Source of the DNA: an uncultured Spirochaetaceae bacterium
GTDB taxonomy: Bacteria > Spirochaetota > Spirochaetia > Sphaerochaetales > Sphaerochaetaceae
Assembly (NCBI GenBank): GCA_944389505.1
Contig: CALXMP010000005.1
Coordinates: 142,647-206,646, forward strand
Direction of reading: 5' to 3'
DNA: 64,000 bases
Under the pieces are notes generated by a model that had not been told where the DNA came from, did not search any database, and was given only the letters and a program-made list of their open reading frames with translations. Positions within the stretch are counted from its first letter, which is position 1. Each line of letters begins with the position of its first letter. Shown in pieces: positions 1-9,357 of this stretch. A program made the translations under genes and the position numbers.

Positions 1-98
1 AGATCCGTGCCTCCCATGCTTGTGAGCACGATTCTGTTCTTGATCTCGCACTTGCCGATCTTCCACGGCGTGAATAATGGGTTCAGTCTGGTATCCAT
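1..98 (-). CDS. NADH:flavin oxidoreductase (old yellow enzyme family), 5' end only
   Basis: Only the first 32 codons lie inside the window; the gene runs off the left edge. The start of the protein (MDTRLNPLFTPWKIG, then a CEIKNRIVLTSMGGTD segment) matches the N-terminus typical of FMN-dependent old yellow enzymes, where the stretch IKNRIV...SMGG forms the first barrel strand and flavin-binding loop. These proteins reduce activated double bonds (enoates, dienoyl-CoA, bile-acid intermediates) with NAD(P)H; the substrate cannot be told from this fragment. The gene is divergent from the Nudix gene at 186 with about 90 bases between the starts. Family call from motif recognition only. Confidence 0.75.
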   Translation of the reverse strand, partial: MDTRLNPLFTPWKIGKCEIKNRIVLTSMGGTD

Positions 99-185
99 AT
101 CTAAATGATACGATGACATGGAGCAAATCTCCACCATTTCATGGAATGCATATTGGGAGTAGTATAGGAGAAGGCGGAATCCGGA

Positions 186-572
186 ATGAGGGCAATACGT
201 GTAAGCGCTGCTGTGATTATAGATGGCAATCGTGTATTGGCAGCAGAGCGTGGCTATGGAGAATACAGAGGGTACTGGGAATTTCCCGGAGGCAAAAGAG
301 AGTCCGGTGAGACAGGTGAGGATGCAATTGTCAGGGAAATCAGGGAAGAGCTGGGTGCTGTCATAGCTGTCGATGGCTTTCTTGGCACAATCGAGCATAG
401 CTATCATGATTTCCATCTTGTGATGGACTGCTATATAGCTCATATCCAGAAAGGAGCGATTGAGGCAAAGGAGCATATGGCACTTAGATGGCTTTCCTTG
501 GATGAGCTTGATAGTATCAGCTGGCTCCCTGCTGATATAAAGATACTCCCTGCAGTCAGAAATCTACTGTAA
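186..572 (+). CDS. mutT: MutT-type Nudix hydrolase (8-oxo-dGTP diphosphatase-like)
   Basis: A 128-residue Nudix hydrolase. A complete Nudix box is visible at about residues 36-58: GKRESGE, seven residues, then REIREELG, matching G-x5-E-x7-R-E-U-x-E-E-x-G-U with all metal-binding glutamates present. Length and the EFPGGK lead-in fit the MutT/CTP-pyrophosphohydrolase group, which removes oxidised or unwanted nucleoside triphosphates from the pool. The start is taken at the ATG of MRAIRVSAAV, just before the first Nudix strand. The gene is followed by a terminator hairpin that mainly serves the convergent cstA. Substrate preference within MutT-like enzymes cannot be read from sequence. Confidence 0.88.
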   Translation: MRAIRVSAAVIIDGNRVLAAERGYGEYRGYWEFPGGKRESGETGEDAIVREIREELGAVIAVDGFLGTIEHSYHDFHLVMDCYIAHIQKGAIEAKEHMALRWLSLDELDSISWLPADIKILPAVRNLL

Positions 573-603
573 GAAAAACAGCACCGGAGAGGCTCCGATG
601 CTG
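571..603 (-). terminator. Intrinsic terminator between mutT and cstA
   Basis: An 11-base stem (579-589 with 593-603, one G-U pair) encloses a 3-base loop. On the minus strand the stem is followed by a T-rich tail (the complement of aagaaaaa at 571-578), so it terminates cstA; read from the plus strand it may also slow mutT transcription. Confidence 0.8.
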
Positions 604-627
604 TATGAATGCTGATGGAAGAGTCTA

Positions 628-2322
628 TCAGACCTTCTGTCCAGCTTTCTTCGTGATGAGCTCCTTGCCCGATGTGATGACGATTGTCGCACCGAGGATC
701 ATGAGAAGGATTGCAACGATAAGCTGGAGACCTTCGACCATGAACACACCTGTTCCTGCAGAGAATGCTTTGATGAGAGCGATGAATCTCTGTACAAGTG
801 CGGAGAACGTAACGATGATCATGATGACAAATGGAGGAATGAGTGTCCTCATCTCTCTTCCTGTCACCTTGAGGAATACGCAGAGCGTGATGAGAACAAG
901 CGCACTCAGGAGCTGGTTTGCGCTTCCAAAGAGCGGCCAGATGTTGGAATAGCCGACCTGGGTGAGGATGTATCCGAATACAAGTGTGATCAGTGTGGAT
1001 ACGTACTTGTTGCAGAGCACCTTCCTCCATGATGCGGCATTTGCCATATCGTCGACGCTGAAGAGCTCCTGGAAGGACATGCGTCCGATACGTGCAACGG
1101 AATCAAGCGTTGTGAATGCAAGTGCTGATACACACATTGTCATGAAGCTCTGTGCAACGTATACAGGGATTCCGAACATCTCAAGAAATCCTGCAACTCC
1201 TGAGGAGAAGATCTGGAACGGTGTTCCTACAGCTGGTGTTCCATCAATGCCTGCCGCAGCACCTGCGACACAGAGTGCGATAACTGCGAGTACACTCTCA
1301 AGAACCATGGCACCATATCCTACCTTGAGCATATCCTTCTCATTGGATACGGTCTTTGAGGATGTTCCTGAGGATACAAGGCTGTGGAATCCTGATACAG
1401 CTCCGCATGCTACCGTTACGAAAAGGATCGGGAAGAGCGTTCCGAGCTGAGGATTGTTGAAGCCTGTGAATGGCTGAAGGTTCATTGTCGGATGAGCAAA
1501 GAGAAGGCCAAGCGCTGCGCCGAGGATCATGCCGATGAACATGAATGTGGACATGAAATCCCTTGGCTGCATGAGAAGCCACATCGGGAGTACTGCAGCG
1601 ACGAAGATGAATCCGAATGCAAAGTATACCCATGCATCCTTACCCCAGAGAATAGGAAGATTCATACCGCAGACGAATGAAAGAACCGTGAACGCAAGCC
1701 CGAGCACGATTTCCTTCCAGCCTGTAAGCTTTGCCTTGCGCTGGATGAGGCCGACAACGACTGCGAAGATGATGAAGAAGATGGAGATACTGCCTGCAGC
1801 TCCATTTACAACTGCATTCTCAACAAGCGTTTCCGTGCCATCGACTACTGTATATGCATTGAATGTGCCTGCAACCATATCGGCGAATGCTGCGATGACG
1901 ATGAGGCAGAAGAGCCAGCAGAATCCAAGGAAGAGCTTGCGTCCTGTCTTTCCGATATACTTCTCAATGAGAAGTCCCATTGACTTTCCGTCATTCTTCA
2001 CGCTGGCATAGAGCGCTCCGAAGTCTGTTACAGCACCGAAGAAGATGCCTCCGATGACAATCCAGAGGAATACAGGAACCCAGCCGAATACCGCTGCCTG
2101 GATAGCACCTGTTACAGGGCCTGCGCCCGCTATCGACGAGAACTGATGGGCAAATACGGTCCATCCATCTGTGGGCACATAGTCCTGCCCGTCATTATGA
2201 ACGACAGCAGGGGTCTTCGCCTTCGGGTCGATTCCCCACTTCTTTGCAAGCCAGCGTCCGTAGAGCATGTATGCTGCTGCAAGACACACAGCTGCGATCA
2301 AAACTATTACGAGAGTATTCAT
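628..2322 (-). CDS. cstA: Carbon starvation protein CstA family transporter
   Basis: About 564 residues and highly hydrophobic, with many transmembrane helices. Characteristic CstA segments are visible: a QFSSIAGAGPVTGAIQA region near residue 60, a GAVTDFGALYASVKNDGKSMG loop, and a GFHSLVSSGTSSKTV segment in the middle. CstA/BtsT proteins import pyruvate or small peptides with protons during carbon limitation. An open frame extends 41 codons further upstream, but that stretch is charged and unlike the family, so the start is set at MNTLVIVLIAAV, where the first membrane helix begins. No BtsSR-type LytTR system adjoins it; a lone LytTR regulator is encoded at 62137, which may be coincidence. 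Confidence 0.9.
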   Translation of the reverse strand: MNTLVIVLIAAVCLAAAYMLYGRWLAKKWGIDPKAKTPAVVHNDGQDYVPTDGWTVFAHQFSSIAGAGPVTGAIQAAVFGWVPVFLWIVIGGIFFGAVTDFGALYASVKNDGKSMGLLIEKYIGKTGRKLFLGFCWLFCLIVIAAFADMVAGTFNAYTVVDGTETLVENAVVNGAAGSISIFFIIFAVVVGLIQRKAKLTGWKEIVLGLAFTVLSFVCGMNLPILWGKDAWVYFAFGFIFVAAVLPMWLLMQPRDFMSTFMFIGMILGAALGLLFAHPTMNLQPFTGFNNPQLGTLFPILFVTVACGAVSGFHSLVSSGTSSKTVSNEKDMLKVGYGAMVLESVLAVIALCVAGAAAGIDGTPAVGTPFQIFSSGVAGFLEMFGIPVYVAQSFMTMCVSALAFTTLDSVARIGRMSFQELFSVDDMANAASWRKVLCNKYVSTLITLVFGYILTQVGYSNIWPLFGSANQLLSALVLITLCVFLKVTGREMRTLIPPFVIMIIVTFSALVQRFIALIKAFSAGTGVFMVEGLQLIVAILLMILGATIVITSGKELITKKAGQKV

Positions 2323-2524
2323 GCTCAGCACTCTACCGCTTTCTTTTATATGAATAAAGTGTTTGAGGGGTATGAATTGGAAAATAAATATATTTTTTTC
2401 GATTAATCTTCTACCGGATGCGGATGTGAAATAAACCACACGCAATCTGGTGGAGTTTTAAAATCCTGTAGCATAAAATTATAGCTAAGATCACCTTCTG
2501 CAGGGCTATCACGGCCGGCTTTCC

Positions 2525-2553
2525 TTGACTTTTAATATGAAACAATCGATATT
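2525..2553 (+). promoter_or_regulatory. Candidate sigma-70-type promoter of eno
   Basis: A -35-like TTGACT (2525-2530) is followed after 17 bases by GATATT (2548-2553, four of six consensus bases). The transcript would start about 35 bases before the enolase ATG. Only moderately convincing because the -10 is weak. Confidence 0.45.
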
Positions 2554-2584
2554 TAAAGCAATAAAACTGAAACTTATTTATTAG

Positions 2585-3889
<1,305 letters not shown>

Positions 3890-3908
3890 TAGATTCTGAA
3901 GCAAACAT

Positions 3909-3942
3909 AAAGCCCTGGGGTCCCTGATTCCGGGGCTTTTAT
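3909..3942 (+). terminator. Intrinsic terminator of eno
   Basis: AAAGCCC pairs with GGGGCTTT around a short G/C-rich loop and is followed by a run of T. It lies about 20 bases behind the enolase stop codon. Confidence 0.9.
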
Positions 3943-4116
3943 CATGACTGCATGTTCGGGATTTTTGCTGAAACCATTATTTTCCAGTTTGAATTCTGCA
4001 ATTTCCCAAAATTTTCAAAACCCGTTTACATCCCCATTTCCGGGAGGGTAAAAGCCCTCTGAATAATCCTGACAAATTCTTCATAACTGTAAAGGATAGT
4101 TAGACTTAGCTAGTAT

Positions 4117-4150
4117 TTATCGAACAGTAGAGCGCTGCATTGTTCGATAA
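4117..4150. promoter_or_regulatory. 34-bp interrupted palindrome upstream of the porin gene
   Basis: TTATCGAACA (4117-4126) and TGTTCGATAA (4141-4150) form a perfect 10-bp inverted repeat around a 14-base spacer whose centre is the palindrome AGCGCT (4131-4136). It lies about 75 bases upstream of the -35 box at 4223. There is no T-run, so it is not an intrinsic terminator; it looks like a two-fold-symmetric protein-binding site. The rest of 3943-4326 holds only AT-rich sequence, a small GAGGG/CCCTC hairpin near 4045 and the promoter. Confidence 0.6.
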
Positions 4151-4222
4151 CTCCAGTTTTGTGAGCTTTTTAAAAAAATATCGTTTTTATAGTGTAACCA
4201 TTGTGTTGAATATGAATTTAAC

Positions 4223-4252
4223 TTGACAGTTGAATGTAGTGGTTGCTACAAT
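4223..4252 (+). promoter_or_regulatory. Strong sigma-70-type promoter of the porin gene
   Basis: A perfect TTGACA (4223-4228) is separated by 18 bases from TACAAT (4247-4252, five of six consensus bases). Transcription would begin about 65 bases before the ATG at 4327, leaving an untranslated leader with a clear Shine-Dalgarno. Confidence 0.8.
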
Positions 4253-4326
4253 TCTACACAAGAATAACGGAAAAGGGGAAAATCGGCCTCCTTCGAGACT
4301 GCCCCTGGGATTATTTGGAGGAAGTA

Positions 4327-5463
4327 ATGAAGAAAGTACTTGTTTCACTGCTCGTTCTTGCTCTCGCAATGACAAGCGCATTCGCAGCAGTTGATTTCAC
4401 AGGTGAAGTTGTTGCTGGTTATGTTTTCCAGCTTTACAATGATGAGTGGAACTTCGCTACAATGGGTGAGGATGGAACAGGATCTGCTCCTATCAAGCTC
4501 AATGCTAGCGTTGCTGATGAAAATGGTTATTGGAATGTAACTCTCAAGGGCGACCTTGTTGCTGATAGCAGACTCGGTGGAAATGCTAATGTTGATCTTG
4601 GAAAGATCATCATGGGTGCTGACAGTGATGTTTCCATTAAGCTTGGTATGTATGCTATGGATCGTGTTACTGGCTACAGAGCATATGCAAACCAGTCTGG
4701 TCTCAACCTTGACAGAGTCAGAACAGACAAGGAAGGACTCTGGTTCAACCTTGATGTTGCTTATGGCGATCTCGTAGCTGTTCAGGTTGCTGGTGGTCCA
4801 TCTCTTTCAAGCATGATTCCTGGCATGGATAAGCCAAATGGTGAGACAGCAGATTATACAGCTGGTGCAGACCTCCTCGTTTCTGCAATCGTAAGACCTA
4901 TTAATGGCCTTGCAATTTCTGCAGCTTATGCTCTTGGTGGTGATAACTCCATTCCTTTCGCAGCAGGAACAGATGGCTATGTAAATGGTGCTGTTAATGT
5001 TGACCTTGGAGCAATCCTTGGAACAGATTGGACACTTGGTATTTCTGCTGCTGATAAGTATGCTATCGGCGATAATACAAACCTCTTCCTTGCTTCTGTC
5101 TACGGTGGCATCGATGTATTCCAGCTCGCTGTTGAGTATGGTCTTATCAATGGTTTCGATAAGAATCTTACAGCAACTTCCAGCAACGAGATGGTTAACA
5201 TGCTTTATGTTGGCGCTGACATCAACGTTCTTGAGGGTCTCCTCCTCAATGCTTATTTCGGATCTGTTGATCTTGTTAGCTTCGATACAAGCTGGTATCT
5301 TGGTGCTAATATTGGTTATGAGGTCTATGATGGAATCACACTTCAGGTTAACCTGCAGTATGCTGCAGACGATGCTCCTGGTGTTATCGGTGGCGATATC
5401 TCCGAGGGCTCTGTCAAGGCTGCTGGATTCTCCATCACGCCGAAGATGTCCATTGCATTCTAA
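4327..5463 (+). CDS. Putative outer-membrane beta-barrel protein (porin-like)
   Basis: A 378-residue secreted protein. The first 21 residues are a classic signal peptide (basic MKK, hydrophobic core, cleavage near SAFA/AVDF). The mature part is rich in Gly, Asp and aromatic residues with alternating hydrophobic strands such as LWFNLDVAYGDLVAVQVAGG, and ends in a strand finishing with phenylalanine (KMSIAF), the usual BamA-recognition ending of barrel proteins. The open frame begins further upstream, but the ATG at 4327 has the Shine-Dalgarno GGAGG and starts the signal peptide. Strong promoter, own terminator and long regulatory region suggest an abundant, regulated protein. I recognise no named family; major outer-membrane protein of spirochaete type is the best guess. 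Confidence 0.8.
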   Translation: MKKVLVSLLVLALAMTSAFAAVDFTGEVVAGYVFQLYNDEWNFATMGEDGTGSAPIKLNASVADENGYWNVTLKGDLVADSRLGGNANVDLGKIIMGADSDVSIKLGMYAMDRVTGYRAYANQSGLNLDRVRTDKEGLWFNLDVAYGDLVAVQVAGGPSLSSMIPGMDKPNGETADYTAGADLLVSAIVRPINGLAISAAYALGGDNSIPFAAGTDGYVNGAVNVDLGAILGTDWTLGISAADKYAIGDNTNLFLASVYGGIDVFQLAVEYGLINGFDKNLTATSSNEMVNMLYVGADINVLEGLLLNAYFGSVDLVSFDTSWYLGANIGYEVYDGITLQVNLQYAADDAPGVIGGDISEGSVKAAGFSITPKMSIAF

Positions 5464-5487
5464 TAGAACGCAATCAATCTTGGGTGA

Positions 5488-5518
5488 AAAAAACAGGCTC
5501 CATCTGGGGCCTGTTTTA
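5488..5518 (+). terminator. Intrinsic terminator of the porin gene
   Basis: AAAACAGGC pairs with GCCTGTTTT around a short loop with further C-C/G-G pairing, ending in a T-run. It sits about 25 bases after the stop codon. Confidence 0.9.
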
Positions 5519-5671
5519 ATTTGTCAACACTTGCTTTGTGATATCCCACATCATCAGAATGTAACTTCAATTTTGAATCAACCATTAAGTTTTTCTCGGA
5601 AAATTCATCCATCGATTGGCAGTGATGGGCACCTGAAGCGTATAGATATCAAATCAAGGAGGAAGATATCT

Positions 5672-7318
5672 ATGTCTTCAAATGCAGGTGAAAACAACTA
5701 TAATGATGGTGTGAAAGGAATCATAACCGACAGGTTCAGCTTCGAATATTTCATAACGAATGATTTTCTGTACGTCGACAAGACGATGTACGCTTATGAG
5801 CTAGTAGAATCGGATAAAAACTTCTTCTTCGTCTCCCGCCCGAGGAGATTCGGCAAGTCCCTCTTCTGCTCTATGCTCCATTCAATATTCGATGGAAGGA
5901 AGGATCTCTTCAAAGGGCTGTATATAGCAGAGAAGACGGACTATTCCTTTGAGAAGTATCCTATCATCCACCTGGACTTCAGCAATCTTACACTGATATC
6001 AGAGGAATTTGTCCTCAGCGAGATTCAGGGGAAGATACTCAGTGAGGCAGATAGCAATGGGGTATCGCTGGAGAGCGGGACTCCAGCAATGATGATGGAC
6101 AGCCTGATAAAAGGAGCCGTTAGAAAGACAGGCAAGCAGGTTGTCATAATAATCGATGAGTTCGATTCGCCGTTCACATCCGAGCCTGATCTTGGAGATG
6201 ATCTCATCGGATACATGAGGAAGCTCTTCAATTCCCTATACAAGACGATAAAGGCAGACAGCGCATATATAAGGCTCTTCTTCATGACAGGATGCGTTAG
6301 GCTGTCCAATCTCTCGATATTCTCAGCTATGAACAACCTCTATGACATATCTATGGACAGGAGGTTCGCAGGGGCATTCGGGTATACGGAGAAGGAGCTT
6401 GAGGACAATTTCGGTGAAGGGATGGATGAGTACCTTGAGGCAAATCCCGGGATATATGGATCGAAGGAAGAGTTCATAGGAAGGATAAGGGACTACTATG
6501 ATGGGTACAGGTTCTCACCTGACTCTGAGGTGAAGGTATACAACCCTGTATCTATAGGCAGGTTCTTCGACAGCCTTGAATGCAAGTTTGATAACTATTG
6601 GGAAAAAACAGGTGTCTCTAGGATGGTTGTTGAACTTGCGACGAAGTATGATCTCCTGTCCATTGTTGAGGAAGAGCCTGCTGTAGGCAAGGGATCCTTC
6701 ACCTCATTCGATATCTCGCTTCTTGCTGAGAAGAAGCTCCGTGTCAATGATATCTATGCGCTGCTGTACTATGCAGGATACCTGACGATAAGCAGGAGCA
6801 ATGAGTACACGCTGTATCTCCGCTTTCCAAACAAAGAGATATCATCGACATTCTCCACATCCCTGATGAGCAGGTACACGGATACCGATGTGGAGTCAAT
6901 CATTGGCAATGTAGCCGAGGCAGCGGATGCATGCAATATCGAGGGGATGATTGGAGGCATCAATACGTATTTATCTAGCTTTCCGTATCATTTCTATGAG
7001 AGGAAGGATGAGAGGCTCTTCCATACTATGATGCATGGGTTCTTCGTCTGCATGAAAGGTGAAGCATATGCGGAGGATGCAGGGAAAGTCGGGAGGGCCG
7101 ATGAGGTCTTCATAAGAGGCAGGCATATTTACATCTTCGAGCTGAAGGTAGATGGGGATGCTGGAGAGGCGCTCCAGCAGATAAAGGAGAGGCACTACGC
7201 TGACAAGTACATCCATATGGCAGGGGAGAAGGGGATGGAGATCATCCTTATTGGTCTCAGCTTCTCTTCCAGCGATAGATGTATTGCTGAGTGGAAAAAG
7301 GAAATTCTTGAACTGTGA
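5672..7318 (+). CDS. AAA-ATPase-like / PD-(D/E)XK nuclease domain protein
   Basis: A 548-residue member of the AAA-ATPase-like plus PD-(D/E)XK (DUF1703-type) family that is multi-copy in gut spirochaetes, Bacteroidetes and Fusobacteria. Visible parts: an N-terminal FxYFITNDFLYVDKT segment; a P-loop-like SRPRRFGKS at residues 55-63; a Walker-B-like VVIIIDEFD at 157-165; and near the C-terminus a nuclease core with Asp477 (RADEVF) and Glu490-x-Lys492 (FELKVDG). All key residues are present, so it looks functional. The start has an AAGGAGG Shine-Dalgarno 7 bases upstream. The codons AGG and ATA are common. The biological role of the family is unsettled (defence or mobile-element maintenance are guesses). 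A decayed relative follows immediately. Confidence 0.88.
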   Translation: MSSNAGENNYNDGVKGIITDRFSFEYFITNDFLYVDKTMYAYELVESDKNFFFVSRPRRFGKSLFCSMLHSIFDGRKDLFKGLYIAEKTDYSFEKYPIIHLDFSNLTLISEEFVLSEIQGKILSEADSNGVSLESGTPAMMMDSLIKGAVRKTGKQVVIIIDEFDSPFTSEPDLGDDLIGYMRKLFNSLYKTIKADSAYIRLFFMTGCVRLSNLSIFSAMNNLYDISMDRRFAGAFGYTEKELEDNFGEGMDEYLEANPGIYGSKEEFIGRIRDYYDGYRFSPDSEVKVYNPVSIGRFFDSLECKFDNYWEKTGVSRMVVELATKYDLLSIVEEEPAVGKGSFTSFDISLLAEKKLRVNDIYALLYYAGYLTISRSNEYTLYLRFPNKEISSTFSTSLMSRYTDTDVESIIGNVAEAADACNIEGMIGGINTYLSSFPYHFYERKDERLFHTMMHGFFVCMKGEAYAEDAGKVGRADEVFIRGRHIYIFELKVDGDAGEALQQIKERHYADKYIHMAGEKGMEIILIGLSFSSSDRCIAEWKKEILEL

Positions 7319-7455
7319 TGCTATGAGAAGGGGGTATCTGTAGCCATTTGTGGATTGCTATGGGAGCATTGATGCTTTTCTTAACCCCTCTATAAAAGAT
7401 TCATGTTTTTTCTATTTTGATTGGCAAAGATGAGGGGCTAGAGCGTATAGATAGC

Positions 7456-7798
7456 ATGGAAATACGCTATGAATACGTGAGACCGATAAGCATTTCATCT
7501 TCCATCTTTGAGAATTATATCCGTAGGGGATGACTTTATGTTGACAAAAGCGAGTATGCCTATAGATTGCTGACTATGGATGATGATCCTATATTTTGTT
7601 TTATATCAAGACCGAGAAGATTTGGTAAGAGCCTCTTTGTATCGATGCTTGAAGCAGCTCTAAGAGGGCGAGCAGAGCTTTTCAATGGATTGTATCTGGG
7701 AAATTCCGATTACGATTTCCATCAATATCCTGTGATACATCTCGATATGTCTGATCTGTCTTTTGTTCATGGCGTCTGCAATTTCACAGCCCAGCTTA
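7456..7798 (+). pseudogene. AAA-ATPase/PD-(D/E)XK relative, 5' remnant (continues at 9239)
   Basis: Translation from the ATG at 7456 gives an N-terminus like that of the gene at 5672: LYVDKSEYAYRLL, then FISRPRRFGKSLFVSML and YPVIHLDMSDLSFVHG. An in-frame TGA about 25 codons in (before LYVDK) breaks it, and a TnpB element interrupts it at 7799. If the element is removed the reading frame runs on into 9239-9357, so both pieces belong to one already decayed gene of roughly 150 codons. Everything C-terminal of that, including the nuclease domain, is missing. Confidence 0.82.
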
Positions 7799-7960
7799 GT
7801 GAACCACTCCATTCTAGCTAACGCTTGAGGCTGGAGCTTCCGGCTTCATCGCAGAACGCTTCCATGCCCCTCATACGAGGCATCAAAGCCTGACATCCGC
7901 TCCACCGGAGTAGGTGTCTGTCCCGGACACCTGCAGGCTATCTCATGCTTGCCTGCAAGA
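7799..7960 (-). ncRNA. Predicted omega RNA (reRNA) at the 3' end of tnpB
   Basis: TnpB nucleases use an RNA made from the right end of their own element, overlapping the 3' end of tnpB and ending in a guide copied from the flank. Here the non-coding tail from 7845 to 7799 folds around CTCCA/TGGAG and ends GTTCAC; the guide would be the host bases below 7799, beginning TAAGCTGGGCTGTGAA on the minus strand. The 5' boundary is a guess. Inferred from family knowledge plus the position of the element end. Confidence 0.45.
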
Positions 7961-9150
7961 AGCAATGTCTTAGCACTCTTAACATCACGGTCCTCCGTGT
8001 ACCCGCATATAGGGCATGCGAATATCCTGTCCGAGAGTGCGATGCTTTCATGCATATGCCCGCATATGGGGCACATCTTCGTCGATGGGAAGAATCTGTC
8101 TATCACAAGGACATCGGGATTGGACATGAGCTTCCTCCTCAGCGTGCCAAGCGCAGAGCTCTGCACCTCCTTCCCGAAGAGCCCTTTGTGCCATCCCTTG
8201 ATGTTCTCGTACTGCATTACAACAAGCTTTCTTCCCGTGACGATGTCATGATATACCTGATTGGCCTTTGCCCGCCGCCTGTTGGCGAGCTTTTCGTATT
8301 CCCTCCTGATGAGAAGCTTTGTGCTATACCAGCCCCTGGAACCCTTCTTCTGGCGGGCAAGCTTCCGCTGAAGCCCCTTGAGGCGTTCCGATTCTCGGAC
8401 CGATATATCATATTTCTCTCCATCGGAGGTCGTTATTGCTGTCTTTATCCCGAAGTCGATGCCGAGATCAGGCTTCGTCTCTGATTCCGTGCTGTCTTCA
8501 TGCTTCTGTATATAGCATGTCAGCATTAGGTATATGCCCGAAGGCTTCTTCACGAGCTTCGCATTAGCGTATTCAGCTCCGGCAGGTATCTGCTCCATGC
8601 CGAATGTGCGGATTAGGCGTTTTATGCCTACGATGTGGATCGTATTCTTATATTTCCCGTGTTTATTGCCAGATGGACCGAAGCATATCCAATGGGTATC
8701 TCCATACTGGTTGAGCTCTATCGAGTCATATGATGACCTGAACTTCAGCTTCCCGTTCCTCTTACCTGTCTTCCTGCGCTTTGCGGCAAGGGATGCCATG
8801 TCCTGCTTCAGGGATGTGTATACCGTCTGTATGAACTTTGCTGGCATCGTCAGTTCTCTTTGGACAGTATTGCCATCCTTATCAAGGGATGTGATGCATC
8901 GTGTCCTGGTATCGAAGCCCCTGAACATATCATTGCTGAGGCCAAGGAGATGGTTGCAGAGCCATCTGCATTCAGCGAAGAAGAGAAAGAGCTTATTGCG
9001 TTCTGCGTTGTTCAGGCACTTCAGATCCAGCTTGAGCTCCACTGTGAGAGGGCGCATAGAGGCATGGCGGAGGCGTGTGGCCTCGCCCTTTTCCCTTATC
9101 CTTCTGCTCTTGTCTTCCCTCTCCTCTCTTGTCATATCATATTTTACCAT
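7846..9150 (-). CDS. tnpB: TnpB RNA-guided nuclease (IS605 OrfB family)
   Basis: A 434-residue TnpB, ancestor type of Cas12. The RuvC residues are all present: Asp232 in GIDFGIKT, Glu315 in QYENIKGW and the DRDVKSAKT motif near 387-395. A four-cysteine zinc finger lies between (C360-x2-C363 and C379-x2-C382). The N-terminal part carries the CRWLCNHLLG helix typical of the family. Length is normal and there is no frameshift, so it is probably active. The start is the ATG of MVKYDMTREE; the second copy has GTG at the same place, supporting the choice, although no Shine-Dalgarno is seen. The C-terminal 30 residues are family-unlike and overlap the predicted guide-RNA scaffold. Confidence 0.95.
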   Translation of the reverse strand: MVKYDMTREEREDKSRRIREKGEATRLRHASMRPLTVELKLDLKCLNNAERNKLFLFFAECRWLCNHLLGLSNDMFRGFDTRTRCITSLDKDGNTVQRELTMPAKFIQTVYTSLKQDMASLAAKRRKTGKRNGKLKFRSSYDSIELNQYGDTHWICFGPSGNKHGKYKNTIHIVGIKRLIRTFGMEQIPAGAEYANAKLVKKPSGIYLMLTCYIQKHEDSTESETKPDLGIDFGIKTAITTSDGEKYDISVRESERLKGLQRKLARQKKGSRGWYSTKLLIRREYEKLANRRRAKANQVYHDIVTGRKLVVMQYENIKGWHKGLFGKEVQSSALGTLRRKLMSNPDVLVIDRFFPSTKMCPICGHMHESIALSDRIFACPICGYTEDRDVKSAKTLLLAGKHEIACRCPGQTPTPVERMSGFDASYEGHGSVLR

Positions 9151-9238
9151 GGATCGGAATATTATGCAAAAGGAATATGCGATATCCCATGATTCATCTC
9201 TCCTCTTATGGAAACGGGAGTCTTCTCACGGAGCAAGG

Positions 9239-9357
9239 ATAAAAGATACTGGGATGGATACAGTGGTCTGGATACTTATCTGATAGGGATGGATATCGAT
9301 CTGGAGAATGATAGGAAGCTATCATGCGAGGTACAGCATCTGGAACGTGATAGTTAA
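9239..9357 (+). pseudogene. AAA-ATPase/PD-(D/E)XK relative, continuation behind the TnpB element
   Basis: In the frame that continues from 7798 across the removed element this reads KRYWDGYSGLDTYLIGMD and ends ...LSCEVQHLERDS at a TAA (9355-9357) that overlaps the stop of the convergent MATE gene. It has no start of its own and no partner on this side. I assign it to the interrupted gene because the frame joins exactly; amino-acid similarity to the intact copy in this stretch is weak. Confidence 0.6.

Larger units (their letters stand above)
7799..9238 (-). mobile_element. IS200/IS605-family element of the TnpB-only (IS1341) type
   Basis: A 1440-bp element containing only tnpB and no Y1 transposase. 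Ends are inferred three ways. The right end reads GGAGTGGTTCAC on the minus strand, a common TnpB-element terminus. The left end is shared with a second copy at 53347, homology starting directly at TTTATCC in both. Removing exactly 7799-9238 rejoins codon AAT and restores the frame of the host pseudogene. The target-adjacent motif is therefore TTTAT (9239-9243, complement). A subterminal palindrome at 9172-9188 (GGAATAT/ATATCCC) and a CTCCA/TGGAG stem near the right end (7807-7836) fit the hairpins that Y1 transposases recognise. Mobilisation would need a transposase in trans. Confidence 0.85.

Noticed and set aside
4985..5671. A long N-terminal extension of the AAA-ATPase/nuclease gene through the porin gene
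   Set aside because: The extension is the porin read in another frame and crosses its terminator; the ATG at 5672 has a strong Shine-Dalgarno.
8534..9283. A 249-codon plus-strand frame across tnpB
   Set aside because: Lies entirely antisense to a complete TnpB with intact motifs; the translation is not protein-like.
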